DNA of 31,814 bases, taken from Anaerolineales bacterium (GTDB lineage Bacteria; Chloroflexota; Anaerolineae; 4572-78; J111). The translations under genes were made by a program, and so were the position numbers. Position 1 is the stretch's first letter. Every line of letters begins with the position of its first letter. Location of the stretch: positions 1-31,814 of the forward strand of contig JACKAT010000066.1 of NCBI GenBank assembly GCA_020634935.1, written 5' to 3'. The notes beneath the pieces are model-generated. The model did not search any database. It had not been told where the DNA came from and saw only the letters and a list, made by a program, of their open reading frames with translations. Below are positions 1-7,637 of the stretch, one piece after another.

Positions 1-338
1 AAACCTAACATTCTTGAATTTTTTAGGCACATTCTCTGAATTTTCGACCAATTATCGCCCAAAAATTTAACTTTTCCAACGCAAATATAACCCACCCGTT
101 TTTTGAGGCCCTAAAGATTCTCATATCGGTGTCCAAACCGGGGAATAGGGAGTAAGAAGTAGGGATTAAGGGGGAAAACCCGAATAATAAAAAGCTCAAG
201 GTCCACAACCTTGAGCTTAAGTTGTTCTGGAATAATGTGGGTATCTGGTTGGAGATTGGAGATTGAGCGATGAGGAGATGAAGCCAACTCAATCCCCTCA
301 TCGCCTCATCCCCAACCCGGTTTTTCAACTACCGTCCC
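1..338. other. Non-coding stretch with repeat debris
   Basis: No convincing gene. The minus-strand open frame here has no family-like sequence and is interrupted by repeats. The stretch holds a minus-strand terminator (192-218), a short direct repeat GGAGATT at about 251-264, a purine-rich run with GGGAGTAAGAAGTAGGG around 148-164 that resembles the repeats at 2925-2960, and a weak inverted pair GCGATGAGG (267-275) / CCTCATCGC (296-304). Confidence 0.6.
185..218 (-). terminator. Rho-independent terminator of the PP2C-like/propeller gene
   Basis: A perfect 10-bp stem AAGCTCAAGG (192-201) / CCTTGAGCTT (209-218) with a 7-nt loop. Read on the minus strand the stem is followed by TTTTTATTATT, the U-rich tail of an intrinsic terminator. 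It lies about 120 nt past the stop of the minus-strand gene ending at 339, so it plausibly ends that transcript. Confidence 0.75.
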
Positions 339-2903
339 TTACTCGGTCGGTAGTTTGACCAGGTAGAGATTGTTACTATCCAGCACGAACATCTTGCCGC
401 CGATCTCATCGACGTAGATATTTTGCAGATTAGCAAATGACACGGCCTCGCCGGCGCTGGGTTTGAACTGGCGAACAAAGCTGCCGTCTTTGTTCAACTG
501 AACCACGCGATGGTTGCCGGCGTCGGCGATGTAGATGTGCTGCACATCCTCATCCGGTTTGGTAAAGATGGCCACCGGATTATTGAACGGCACATCCAGG
601 CCGGTGACGTTGAATTCGGCGGGTTGGCCGCCCTGAAACTTGGCGATACGACCGTCCTGATAGAGAACGTAGACCGCGCCATCGATAGCCAGATCGACCG
701 CGTTGCTCAAATCGACAGGCACATTAGCCGCGAAGTAGCTTTGGGGTGGGGCGTTATAGCCGTCAACCGTGGGCAGATAACGCAGCAGTACATTAGCCTG
801 CGGGTCCAGAACATAAAAGTTACCAAAATAGCTATCCACGGCCACCGGTAGTTTCAAAGCATCGGCTGAGGCTAACAGCGACGTTGCCAAGCCCCAATTG
901 GTGCTGTATTCCAACAGCCCGGTACTGTTCAAGACCACTAAATCGCTCGTCTGGCGATTGCCGCCGGTGGGCATCCAGGTCATGTCGAGCAGTTCGCCCA
1001 CCTGAATGTTGTCTACCTGCTGACCTTTGGCCGCGATTAACACCGTCTCGCCATCGGGCAGCAGCGACACGCCTTCGTTGTCGAGGCTGTGGTGGTAAAT
1101 GCGGTCGTTGCCTTTATCCAAAATGTAGATTTCCACGCCCTCAACCACAATGCCGCTGGTTTGAGTGCCGGCGTCGGTGTACTGGCGTAACTGCTGCACG
1201 GCATCGAGCCGCTGTACGTGGCCGACCCGGTCGGTTTCGGCGGCGATCTGCTGGCGCATCGCCGTAATTTCGGGATGCTCTTCGTCCGGCTTGACTTGTT
1301 CGGCTTGGGTGAGCGCGGTTTCGGCCTCGGCCATTAAGCCCAGCGCTCCCGCCGAGTCAACTTCGCGGGCCTGCTCGATTTTGCTCTGCGCGGCGGTGAG
1401 GTATTCGGTGTACTCGGCGTCACGCAGCCGTCCTTTTTGAATATAGCTAATGCCGACGATGATCGCCACCAAAATGGGGATCGCAATGGCGATATTTCGC
1501 AGCAGCTTCCACGGGACGGTCGATGACGTTTCCGTTTGGGCCTGCATGCCGGCCTGACGCGGCTTTTGCTGGCTAGAGGCCGGCAGCACCAGCCGGAATA
1601 AGGCTTTGAAGGCGTTGCTAATCAGCAGAACCAGCATCAACAACCCCGACCCTAACCCAAAGACAATCGTTTGCAGCAGCGACCGGTCAGCGGTGGACTC
1701 TTCGTCCTCATCGGCATACTCGCGTTCAAGGAGCGTGCTTTGCGGCGCGGCCGGGTTGGGAATGTAAGTACCTGGACCATGCCCTGTCTCTGACCGACTG
1801 GTCTTGTGATGCGGGGTAGACCACTTTTCACCCTGATAAGGCCGGGCCATCGGCTTTTTAGTGGGGATGATGACCGATTCCTCTTCAAATTCCTCTAACT
1901 TCTCTTCGAATTCCTCGCGCAACGGCGGTGTCTCGATTTTGGCGGCGGGTGGTTCCGGCCACTCATCCGGTTCGGGACGAGTTTTGAAGCGATCCAACCA
2001 GTGCATCGATTTTTGGAAGATTGAGGTATTGGCAAAAACAGCCGTCCGCTCGCCGATCGCCTGAACCGGTTCGCCGGCGGCTTCAACCGGCTCGGGGCGG
2101 GGTTCAACCGGGATATCGTGACTGCGGCGATTGAATATGTCGCTCAGCTTGGACGGCGTCGCCAATTTAAACGGGCCATTTGAGGCCGCCGCCAATTCGA
2201 CGACCTCTAAGATGAGCGCTGAGCAGTTTTTCGCCTTAGCAGCCTCCCCCAGTTTTTTAACGGCCGCTTTGACATCGCCGGAGTCAACCGCGTGGACCAG
2301 ATCGCTTAGCGGGAGTTGGCCGGCCAGCCGGCTGTCGGCCAGGACCAGCATATCTTCCGGCTCAACGCGCACGTGCTGGAGCGTCGGCTCAACAATTTTA
2401 CGCAGTCCCAAGGCCGACGCATCTTCGTCTTGACCCGGCCCCATCGCCTCATCCAACCAGACCGAGCGCGCCGGGTAGCGCCGGACGTGATCGCCCAGCA
2501 CCGCAAAGAAAGCGGTCGGGCCAATCTGGCCGACAAAGGCGTCCTCCTGGCACGAGACGACAATGACCGCGCCGCCGACCACACGTTCTTCGACGTCAAC
2601 CTTAAGGTTGCGGTGGTAAAGGAGATCGTTGCCGGCCTGGATAGCCCGTCGCAAACTGGCCGTGACGGAGCCGCGAGCCAGGTAGTAGTTGTCGCGAATG
2701 GCCTGGGCCAGTTTCTGCTCCATCGCGTCGCGGTTATCAATATTGCCCTGGATCTCGGTCACGATGAACAGATCGCCTTTGCCGGCTCCCGGTGCATCGG
2801 CCGCTTTTGGCTCGCGCACGGCCACCTGATTGGGCGCTTCTTGTCGCCAAACCCCTTCGCGAATACTCAATTGACCTATTACGGTAGTAATTTCGGCGGT
2901 CAT
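339..2903 (-). CDS. PP2C-like domain / two-TM / beta-propeller membrane protein
   Basis: An 854-aa protein. Residues about 1-235 resemble a PP2C-type Ser/Thr phosphatase fold (stretch GPTAFFAVLGDHVRRYP, then a DMLVLADSRL strand). The metal-binding DGMGG-type acidic motifs are absent, so it is probably a pseudophosphatase. Residues 260-400 are acidic, proline-rich and low-complexity. Two hydrophobic segments follow, about 410-432 and 468-486 (IAIAIPILVAIIVGISYI). Next come a charged helical or coiled-coil stretch (about 490-560) and a C-terminal half of NHL/PQQ-like repeats (VYVLYQDGRIAKF, IYIADAGNHRVVQL), that is a beta-propeller. It would put a cytosolic regulatory head and a propeller on one membrane protein. 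The ATG is preceded by GGGGAGG (2912-2918 complement). Function unknown; the domain reading is an inference from fold-like patterns. Confidence 0.75.
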   Translation of the reverse strand: MTAEITTVIGQLSIREGVWRQEAPNQVAVREPKAADAPGAGKGDLFIVTEIQGNIDNRDAMEQKLAQAIRDNYYLARGSVTASLRRAIQAGNDLLYHRNLKVDVEERVVGGAVIVVSCQEDAFVGQIGPTAFFAVLGDHVRRYPARSVWLDEAMGPGQDEDASALGLRKIVEPTLQHVRVEPEDMLVLADSRLAGQLPLSDLVHAVDSGDVKAAVKKLGEAAKAKNCSALILEVVELAAASNGPFKLATPSKLSDIFNRRSHDIPVEPRPEPVEAAGEPVQAIGERTAVFANTSIFQKSMHWLDRFKTRPEPDEWPEPPAAKIETPPLREEFEEKLEEFEEESVIIPTKKPMARPYQGEKWSTPHHKTSRSETGHGPGTYIPNPAAPQSTLLEREYADEDEESTADRSLLQTIVFGLGSGLLMLVLLISNAFKALFRLVLPASSQQKPRQAGMQAQTETSSTVPWKLLRNIAIAIPILVAIIVGISYIQKGRLRDAEYTEYLTAAQSKIEQAREVDSAGALGLMAEAETALTQAEQVKPDEEHPEITAMRQQIAAETDRVGHVQRLDAVQQLRQYTDAGTQTSGIVVEGVEIYILDKGNDRIYHHSLDNEGVSLLPDGETVLIAAKGQQVDNIQVGELLDMTWMPTGGNRQTSDLVVLNSTGLLEYSTNWGLATSLLASADALKLPVAVDSYFGNFYVLDPQANVLLRYLPTVDGYNAPPQSYFAANVPVDLSNAVDLAIDGAVYVLYQDGRIAKFQGGQPAEFNVTGLDVPFNNPVAIFTKPDEDVQHIYIADAGNHRVVQLNKDGSFVRQFKPSAGEAVSFANLQNIYVDEIGGKMFVLDSNNLYLVKLPTE

Positions 2904-2924
2904 ACAGTTAGCCTCCCCGTCCGT

Positions 2925-3136
2925 GAGGAGTAAGGAGTAAAGAGTAGGAAGTAGGGAATATGAAGGAATGTACTAGTACTTTAAGGCGGAAATGGCTCAT
3001 TGGTTGGTTCGTAGTAATGGCTTTAGCCATTCCCGAGATAGTCCCGCTCAAGCGGTTACTACGAACTATCCAGGTTATATGCCCTGATGTACTAGTTTGT
3101 ACCTTACTTCCTACTTCCTGCTGCCTACTCCTTGTT
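2925..3136. repeat. Nested inverted-repeat element between two minus-strand genes
   Basis: The outer arms are purine-rich on the left (GAGTAGGAAGTAGGGAATAT, about 2941-2960, and a nearby TGTACTAGTAC) and complementary on the right (TGTACTAGTTTGTACC, then CTTCCTACTTCCTGCTGCC, 3089-3123). Inside is a perfect pair GTTCGTAGTAA (3007-3017) / TTACTACGAAC (3056-3066), and within that AATGGC-TTTA-GCCATT (3016-3031). No open frame of note. It looks like a MITE or stacked MITE remnants and fills most of the gap between guaA and the next gene. Confidence 0.65.
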
Positions 3137-3184
3137 TGCCACGGACGTTTCCTACTCAAACTCTCTTATAATTGAAACTACGTT

Positions 3185-4765
3185 TTACTCCCACTCAATA
3201 GTGGCCGGCGGTTTGCTGCTGATATCGTACACCACGCGGTTGACGCCCTGAACCTCGTTAACGATACGGCTGCTGACGCGGGCCAGTAGGTCGCCGGGAA
3301 GTCGGGCCCAATCGGCGGTCATAAAATCATCGGTGGTGACGGCCCGGATGGCGACGACGTTGCCGTAGGTGCGATAGTCGCCCATCACGCCGACCGATTG
3401 CACCGGCAGCAGCACGGCAAAGGCTTGCGATGTTTGATCGTACCAGCCCGAACGCCATAACTCCTCGATGAAAATGGCATCGGCGGCGCGCAGCGTTTCC
3501 AGCCGATCCCAGGTGATGTCGCCCAGAATGCGCACGGCCAAGCCGGGGCCGGGGAAGGGATGCCGCCAGACAATGTCGCGGGGCAGCCCTAACGCTTCAC
3601 CCACCGCCCGAACTTCATCTTTAAACAGAAACCGGAGCGGCTCGACCAACTCGAACTGCATATCCTCCGGCAGCCCGCCCACGTTGTGATGAGTTTTGAT
3701 TTTGGCGGCCACGGCCTGTTGATCGCGGCTGGCGCTCTCGATAACGTCCGGGTAGAGCGTGCCTTGGGCCAGAAAATCGACCTGGCCCAGCTTGCGGGCT
3801 TCGGCCTCGAAGATGCGCACGAACTTCTCGCCGATAATTTTGCGCTTGGCTTCGGGATCGGTTACGCCAGCCAGGCTGCTCAAAAAATCTTCGGTCGCGT
3901 CGACCGCGATGAGCCGGGCGTGCATCTCTTGCTCAAAGGTCTGGACCACCTGCTCCGGTTCGTTTTGGCGCATCAGGCCGTTGTTGACAAAAATACAGGT
4001 CAACTGGTCGCCGATGGCCTGGTGCAGCAGCGCCGCCACCACCGACGAGTCGACACCGCCCGACAGCCCGCAGACAACCTGTCCGTCGCCGACCTGCGCC
4101 CGGATTTGGCCGATGCTGTCGTGGATAAAGTTACCGGCCGTCCAGCCGCCGCTACAGCCGCAGACCTCGTACAAAAAGGAGCGCAAAATAAATTTCCCGG
4201 CGGGTGTGTGCGTCACCTCCGGGTGAAATTGCAGGCCGTAAAGTCCTCGGGCCGGGTCGCCGATGGCCGCGTAGGGCGAATTCTGGGTCCGGGCCAGCGA
4301 TTGAAAGCCGTCCGGCAGTTTGGTGACGCGGTCGCCGTGGCTCATCCAAACCGGCATCCGGGTTTCGACGACCTCGCTGAAAAGGGGGATCGTCTCGGTG
4401 TCAAGCAGCTCGATTTCGGCCAACCCGTACTCGCGCTCGCTGCCGGGATCGACCTGGCCGCCGAGTTGGTGAGTGAGCAACTGCATGCCATAGCAAATGC
4501 CCAACACGGGCTGGCCGGCCTCCAGCACAAAATCGGGCAAATGGGGCGCACCTTGCGCGTAGACACTGGCCGGCCCGCCGGACAGAATGTAGCCTTTGGG
4601 CTTAAGGCGCTCGATGTCGGCTTGCGAGGCGGTGTAGGGAATGAGTTCGCAGTAGACGTTCAACTCGCGCACCCGGCGGGCAATCAACTGGCTGTACTGC
4701 GAGCCAAAATCCAAAATGACCACGGCCTCCTGGGCCAGCGTGTTATCAAGCGAGGCGACGGTCAT
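3185..4765 (-). CDS. guaA: GMP synthase (glutamine-hydrolysing)
   Basis: Converts XMP to GMP using ATP and the amide of glutamine, the last step of guanine nucleotide synthesis, in the cytosol. At 526 aa it is full length. The class-I glutamine amidotransferase domain (about 12-205) carries the nucleophile Cys91 in GICYGMQLL and the His181/Glu183 pair in LQFHPEVTHT. The ATP pyrophosphatase domain begins about 215 with the PP-loop LSGGVDS (234-240). The C-terminal dimerisation domain ends in DISSKPPATIEWE, the usual family end. Its start codon overlaps the stop of the upstream phosphoribosyltransferase gene in a TGATG arrangement, so the two are translationally coupled. Nothing essential is missing. 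Confidence 0.98.
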   Translation of the reverse strand: MTVASLDNTLAQEAVVILDFGSQYSQLIARRVRELNVYCELIPYTASQADIERLKPKGYILSGGPASVYAQGAPHLPDFVLEAGQPVLGICYGMQLLTHQLGGQVDPGSEREYGLAEIELLDTETIPLFSEVVETRMPVWMSHGDRVTKLPDGFQSLARTQNSPYAAIGDPARGLYGLQFHPEVTHTPAGKFILRSFLYEVCGCSGGWTAGNFIHDSIGQIRAQVGDGQVVCGLSGGVDSSVVAALLHQAIGDQLTCIFVNNGLMRQNEPEQVVQTFEQEMHARLIAVDATEDFLSSLAGVTDPEAKRKIIGEKFVRIFEAEARKLGQVDFLAQGTLYPDVIESASRDQQAVAAKIKTHHNVGGLPEDMQFELVEPLRFLFKDEVRAVGEALGLPRDIVWRHPFPGPGLAVRILGDITWDRLETLRAADAIFIEELWRSGWYDQTSQAFAVLLPVQSVGVMGDYRTYGNVVAIRAVTTDDFMTADWARLPGDLLARVSSRIVNEVQGVNRVVYDISSKPPATIEWE

Positions 4766-5349
4766 CAGGGCGATACTCCTTCGGCAAAAATAATCTCGTG
4801 GTCGGTCATCTGTTTGATAACGGCCAACGAGCGGACCTGCAAGTCCATCGCTTCCAATTGAGCGCGGCCACCCTCAAAGGATTTTTCGATGACAGCGCCC
4901 ACGCCCACAACTCTGGCTCCGGCTTTCCGGGCCAGCCGGACTAAGGCCATAATGGTGTGGCCGGTGGCCAGGAAATCATCAATGATCAGCACGCTGTCAT
5001 CCGGGCCAATAAATTCGGGCGAGACCATCAGATGGACCTCTTTGCCTTTGGTGTGCGATGGGGCGGTGGTGACATACATATTTTCGGGCATGGTGATCGG
5101 CTTGGTTTTGCGGGCATAGACCACCGGCACACCCAAAGCCAGCGCGGTAGTCAGAGCCGGGGCGATGCCGGAGATTTCCGCGGTCAGCACCTTGGTAATG
5201 CCCATCGCGCCGAAATGGGCGGCCAGCGCCCCGCCCACAGCCAGCATCAGCGCCGGATCGACCTGGTGGTTGAGAAAACTGTCGACTTTGAGGATACCAT
5301 TCCCCAAATTTTTACCTTCTTTTTGGATTCGTTCTTTGAGTGCTTTCAT
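4765..5349 (-). CDS. xpt: Xanthine phosphoribosyltransferase
   Basis: Transfers ribose 5-phosphate from PRPP to xanthine, giving XMP. At 194 aa it matches the usual length of Xpt-type enzymes. The PRPP-binding signature VLIIDDFLATGHT is at about 124-136. An N-terminal KERIQKEG helix and the LNHQVDP motif near 28-34 are typical of Xpt, as is the KTKPITM stretch near 80-86. The adenine-type enzyme is the main alternative, but the N-terminus fits Xpt better. It is first in a two-gene operon with guaA, so its product XMP is the direct substrate of its neighbour. A sigma-70 type promoter lies just upstream. I saw no purine riboswitch in the leader. Confidence 0.9.
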   Translation of the reverse strand: MKALKERIQKEGKNLGNGILKVDSFLNHQVDPALMLAVGGALAAHFGAMGITKVLTAEISGIAPALTTALALGVPVVYARKTKPITMPENMYVTTAPSHTKGKEVHLMVSPEFIGPDDSVLIIDDFLATGHTIMALVRLARKAGARVVGVGAVIEKSFEGGRAQLEAMDLQVRSLAVIKQMTDHEIIFAEGVSP

Positions 5350-5373
5350 AGTTGTTTATATTATGACAAGTTT

Positions 5374-5402
5374 ATTGTATCACAAGGTTAAATTGAAATC
5401 AA
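5374..5402 (-). promoter_or_regulatory. Sigma-70 type promoter of xpt-guaA
   Basis: On the minus strand: -35 TTGATT (complement of 5397-5402), 17-bp spacer, -10 TACAAT (complement of 5374-5379), ending 24 nt before the xpt start codon. The leader is therefore too short to hold a purine riboswitch if this promoter is the one used. A second -10-like TATAAT (complement of 5453-5458) lies further up without a good -35. Confidence 0.65.
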
Positions 5403-5702
5403 ATATTATGGCAAGCTATCGCCGAATTAGCAGATATAGTACTTCCTTCCTTATTATACCACAATATATAGTATGCGATAGATTCGAGAATCATAATTTT
5501 AAGGTTGGGAAATATAAGCGGTCAGCGATCAGCATTCGGCAGTCAGCGATCTCACCGGCGATAACCTTTCAATTATGATATTGTCGGTTGTCCGGTTTGC
5601 GCTACCTTTATAAGGCGCTACAATCTTGAGACTCGGAAGGGCCTTATCGTAATACCCAAACGATTTAACCGCAGCTCGACCAATCCAAAGAATCAAAAAA
5701 GT
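5403..5702. other. Divergent intergenic region between xpt and the pentapeptide gene
   Basis: AT-rich, with no gene seen. It contains the direct repeat GTCAGCGATC (5521-5530 and again around 5541-5551), part of a degenerate run of CAGCGATCAGC-like units. It also has GCGCTAC flanking CTTTATAAG near 5600, in the region expected to hold the promoter of the plus-strand lipoprotein, but I could not assign -35/-10 boxes with confidence. Confidence 0.5.
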
Positions 5703-6485
5703 ATGCGAATGTATCGATTTTTAATCCTGATTTTTTTTATATCTAATTTTTCTCTTTTTCTGGCGGCGTGCACCTATCAAGACTGCCCACCGGCGTGCGC
5801 CGAGGTTGATCTGCGCGGATGGTCGAAGCCGACGTTTGATTTAGCCGGGGCGGATTTGAGAGAAGCTAACTTGGCGGAGGTTCAGTGGGGAGGGCCGTTG
5901 CAGGAAGGGGTTAATCTGCGCGGAACCAACTTGTCAAAGGCTAATTTGATGGCAGCCGATCTGAGCGGTGCCGATTTAAGCCAGGCCGATTTGCGAGGAA
6001 CTAACCTGATGGGGGCCAATCTACGAGGCGCACTGTTGATCGATACCCAAGTTGATGATACGACGCAGCTTGATAGCAAGTGGCGGTTGGTGTGGCAGTT
6101 GGTCAATCAGGGTGGGGTCGGGCAAAATTTTAAGGGCGTGGATTTATCCGGCGCTAATTTGTGGGGCGTCGATCTGCGGGGCGCGGATTTGAGCCAGGCC
6201 CGGCTGGATTGGGCCAACTTGCAGCAGGCCGCTCTGGCTGGCGCTAATTTGAGCGGAGCGCAGCTTAATTGGGCCGACCTGCGTCAGGCCAATCTCACTC
6301 AGGCCGATCTATCGGAAGCCGGTCTCAAATGGGCTGATTTTCGGGCGGCTAATTTAACGACCGTGAACTTGACCCGCGCCGATGCTCGCGGGGCCTGGTT
6401 TACCCAGGCCACTATCGAAGGTGTCAATCTCCAGGATACTTGGCTAAGTGGCGCAATACAACCTGACGGAGCCAGATTTCAGTAA
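5703..6485 (+). CDS. Pentapeptide-repeat lipoprotein
   Basis: 260 aa. The N-terminus is a lipoprotein signal peptide: hydrophobic residues 4-20 and a LFLAAC lipobox with the lipidated Cys at 23. Two blocks of A(D/N)LxxA-type pentapeptide repeats follow, about residues 45-115 and 142-252, joined by a linker with KWRLVWQLVNQG, a sequence commonly found between repeat blocks in this family. Such repeats fold as a right-handed quadrilateral beta-helix and serve as scaffolds, so no catalytic role is predicted. It should be anchored on the outer face of the membrane. The start is uncertain by two codons (5703 or 5709), as neither has a good ribosome-binding site. It converges with the next gene, only 23 bp separating the stops. 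Confidence 0.9.
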   Translation: MRMYRFLILIFFISNFSLFLAACTYQDCPPACAEVDLRGWSKPTFDLAGADLREANLAEVQWGGPLQEGVNLRGTNLSKANLMAADLSGADLSQADLRGTNLMGANLRGALLIDTQVDDTTQLDSKWRLVWQLVNQGGVGQNFKGVDLSGANLWGVDLRGADLSQARLDWANLQQAALAGANLSGAQLNWADLRQANLTQADLSEAGLKWADFRAANLTTVNLTRADARGAWFTQATIEGVNLQDTWLSGAIQPDGARFQ

Positions 6486-6508
6486 CATAAGGGAAGTTTG
6501 AGCTGATT

Positions 6509-6862
6509 TTACGCCGCTTGTTGCAGGTCTTGCTCAGGATATTGCTGTGTTACTGAAAGTTTCGTCTTTTCATACCGGCTGAGCAGTTGCTTATCGCTGC
6601 CTTTAAAGCTAGCAATGGTATTTTGGGCGCAAGCCGCGCAGCCTCGCTGCGCCCGGTAACTGTCCATTTCGCAAGTGAGACAGCCACCCAGTTTGATCAT
6701 CATCATTGAAAAGGAGATCGTTTCTGGATGGGTTTCCGGCAGCATGGCGAGGTGGTCAACCAGTTTGGCCCATTCGTCATTGCGCAGGTTACGCAGCTTG
6801 GAAATCAAGCGCGGGGTAAATAGTAGGTCGTACTTTCTATAAACCTGAGGAATGTCGCTCAT
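6509..6862 (-). CDS. Small conserved-looking protein with two CxxC pairs
   Basis: 117 aa, family not recognised. The clearest feature is a four-cysteine cluster CLTC-x10-CAAC at about residues 60-77, spaced like a zinc-ribbon or an Fe-S ligand set, with one more Cys-free basic region after it (KGSDKQLLSRYEKTK). The N-terminal half is helical and charged (LFTPRLISKLRNLRNDEWAKLVDHL). No signal peptide or membrane segment. The start ATG is preceded by TTAGGACAG, a fair ribosome-binding site. It is divergent from the Fe-S carrier gene at 7114, sharing a 251-bp upstream region. This could be chance or a shared link to metal handling. Confidence 0.7.
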   Translation of the reverse strand: MSDIPQVYRKYDLLFTPRLISKLRNLRNDEWAKLVDHLAMLPETHPETISFSMMMIKLGGCLTCEMDSYRAQRGCAACAQNTIASFKGSDKQLLSRYEKTKLSVTQQYPEQDLQQAA

Positions 6863-7017
6863 AGTCTGTCCTAACTATTCAATCATGGGGTCGAATATTT
6901 CAAAAATAACAAATTGGTCATTTAAATTATAACGAGCCGATATGCTCATGTCAATAGCGCTTTCCAAGCTGACTTTGTTAACTAAATAGTTTTTTTATTT
7001 TTTTTACTTTTTAACTG

Positions 7018-7046
7018 TTGACAAAATTTTGGCTCACAAGTAAAAT
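7018..7046 (+). promoter_or_regulatory. Near-consensus sigma-70 promoter of the Fe-S carrier gene
   Basis: -35 TTGACA (7018-7023), 17-bp spacer, -10 TAAAAT (7041-7046). Transcription should begin near 7053, giving a leader of about 60 nt. The promoter lies inside the long upstream extension of the open frame, which is a strong reason to place the translation start at 7114. An AT-rich, T-tract-rich block (about 6988-7012) just upstream may act as an UP element. Confidence 0.8.
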
Positions 7047-7113
7047 ATCCTTGAGAAATCTATCGCAAACCCGTTATTATTTTACAGTTAACCCAATTAG
7101 GAGGCGTTTCAAA

Positions 7114-7470
7114 ATGATCACATTGACGGCATCAGCCGAAGATATGCTATCTAAGGTTATGACGGAAAAAGGGCTTGATGGTTATGCTCTGCGAGTGTTT
7201 GTATCGGGTGGCGGCTGTTCAGGTTTGTCCTATGGGATGACCTTTGCCGAAGGGCCAGAAATTGGTGACCAAATTTTTGAGTCCGGCAATGTCAAGGTTG
7301 TGGTTGATCCCGGCAGCATCTCCTACCTCGATGGGGCTGAAATTGATTATATCGACAGCCTGATGGGCGGCGGGTTTCGCATCGAGAATCCCAACGCGGT
7401 TCGCTCGTGCGCCTGCGGCAGCTCGTTCCAAACTTCAGCCGGTGAACAGGGTACACCCTGCTCTAACTAA
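7114..7470 (+). CDS. erpA: A-type iron-sulfur cluster carrier (ErpA/IscA/HesB family)
   Basis: 118 aa. Small cytosolic protein that receives Fe-S clusters from the assembly scaffold and hands them to target enzymes. The three invariant cysteines are present: Cys35 in SGGGCSGLSYG and Cys99/Cys101 in RSCACGSSF. The family motif YLDGAEIDY is at 71-79. The start at 7114 is chosen because TAGGAGG (7098-7104) stands 9 nt upstream and because the promoter overlaps the longer frame. It is monocistronic: own promoter, own terminator. The ErpA, IscA and SufA subtypes cannot be separated from sequence alone. Many radical SAM enzymes downstream need 4Fe-4S clusters, so the neighbourhood is fitting, though this gene is separately transcribed. 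Confidence 0.93.
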   Translation: MITLTASAEDMLSKVMTEKGLDGYALRVFVSGGGCSGLSYGMTFAEGPEIGDQIFESGNVKVVVDPGSISYLDGAEIDYIDSLMGGGFRIENPNAVRSCACGSSFQTSAGEQGTPCSN

Positions 7471-7489
7471 CCTTTTATCGTGAGTTTTC

Positions 7490-7528
7490 ATCGCTCCCGT
7501 ATGATTCGCATGCGGGAGCGATTTTTTT
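7490..7528 (+). terminator. Rho-independent terminator after the Fe-S carrier gene
   Basis: Stem ATCGCTCCCG (7490-7499) / CGGGAGCGAT (7513-7522), extended by a G-T and an A-T pair to 12 bp, loop of 9 nt, followed by seven T. It lies 20 nt past the stop codon. A strong, unambiguous intrinsic terminator. Confidence 0.93.
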
Positions 7529-7564
7529 GTTTCAGGCCGGTCATCTGGGGTTAATTATCAGAAT

Positions 7565-7593
7565 TTGACCAATATTTGATTAGAGTCTATCGT
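7565..7593 (+). promoter_or_regulatory. Candidate promoter of the first B12-radical SAM gene
   Basis: -35 TTGACC (7565-7570), 17-bp spacer, -10 TATCGT (7588-7593), about 45 nt before the start codon. The -35 is good and the -10 is weak. The upstream terminator at 7490-7528 means a promoter is needed here. Confidence 0.45.
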
Positions 7594-7637
7594 AAAGGTT
7601 CTTATTAAGATGTTACGCTGCTAGAGGCAAAGAGAGA

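Noticed and set aside
23..328. 101-codon minus-strand open frame
   Set aside because: No family-like sequence; it runs through a terminator hairpin and repeats.
3686..4861. 391-codon plus-strand open frame opposite guaA
   Set aside because: It lies antisense to a complete, motif-rich guaA; codon bias of GC-rich genes opens such shadow frames.
5350..5480. Purine riboswitch before xpt
   Set aside because: The likely promoter leaves a leader of under 25 nt, and I could not find the conserved three-way-junction pattern.
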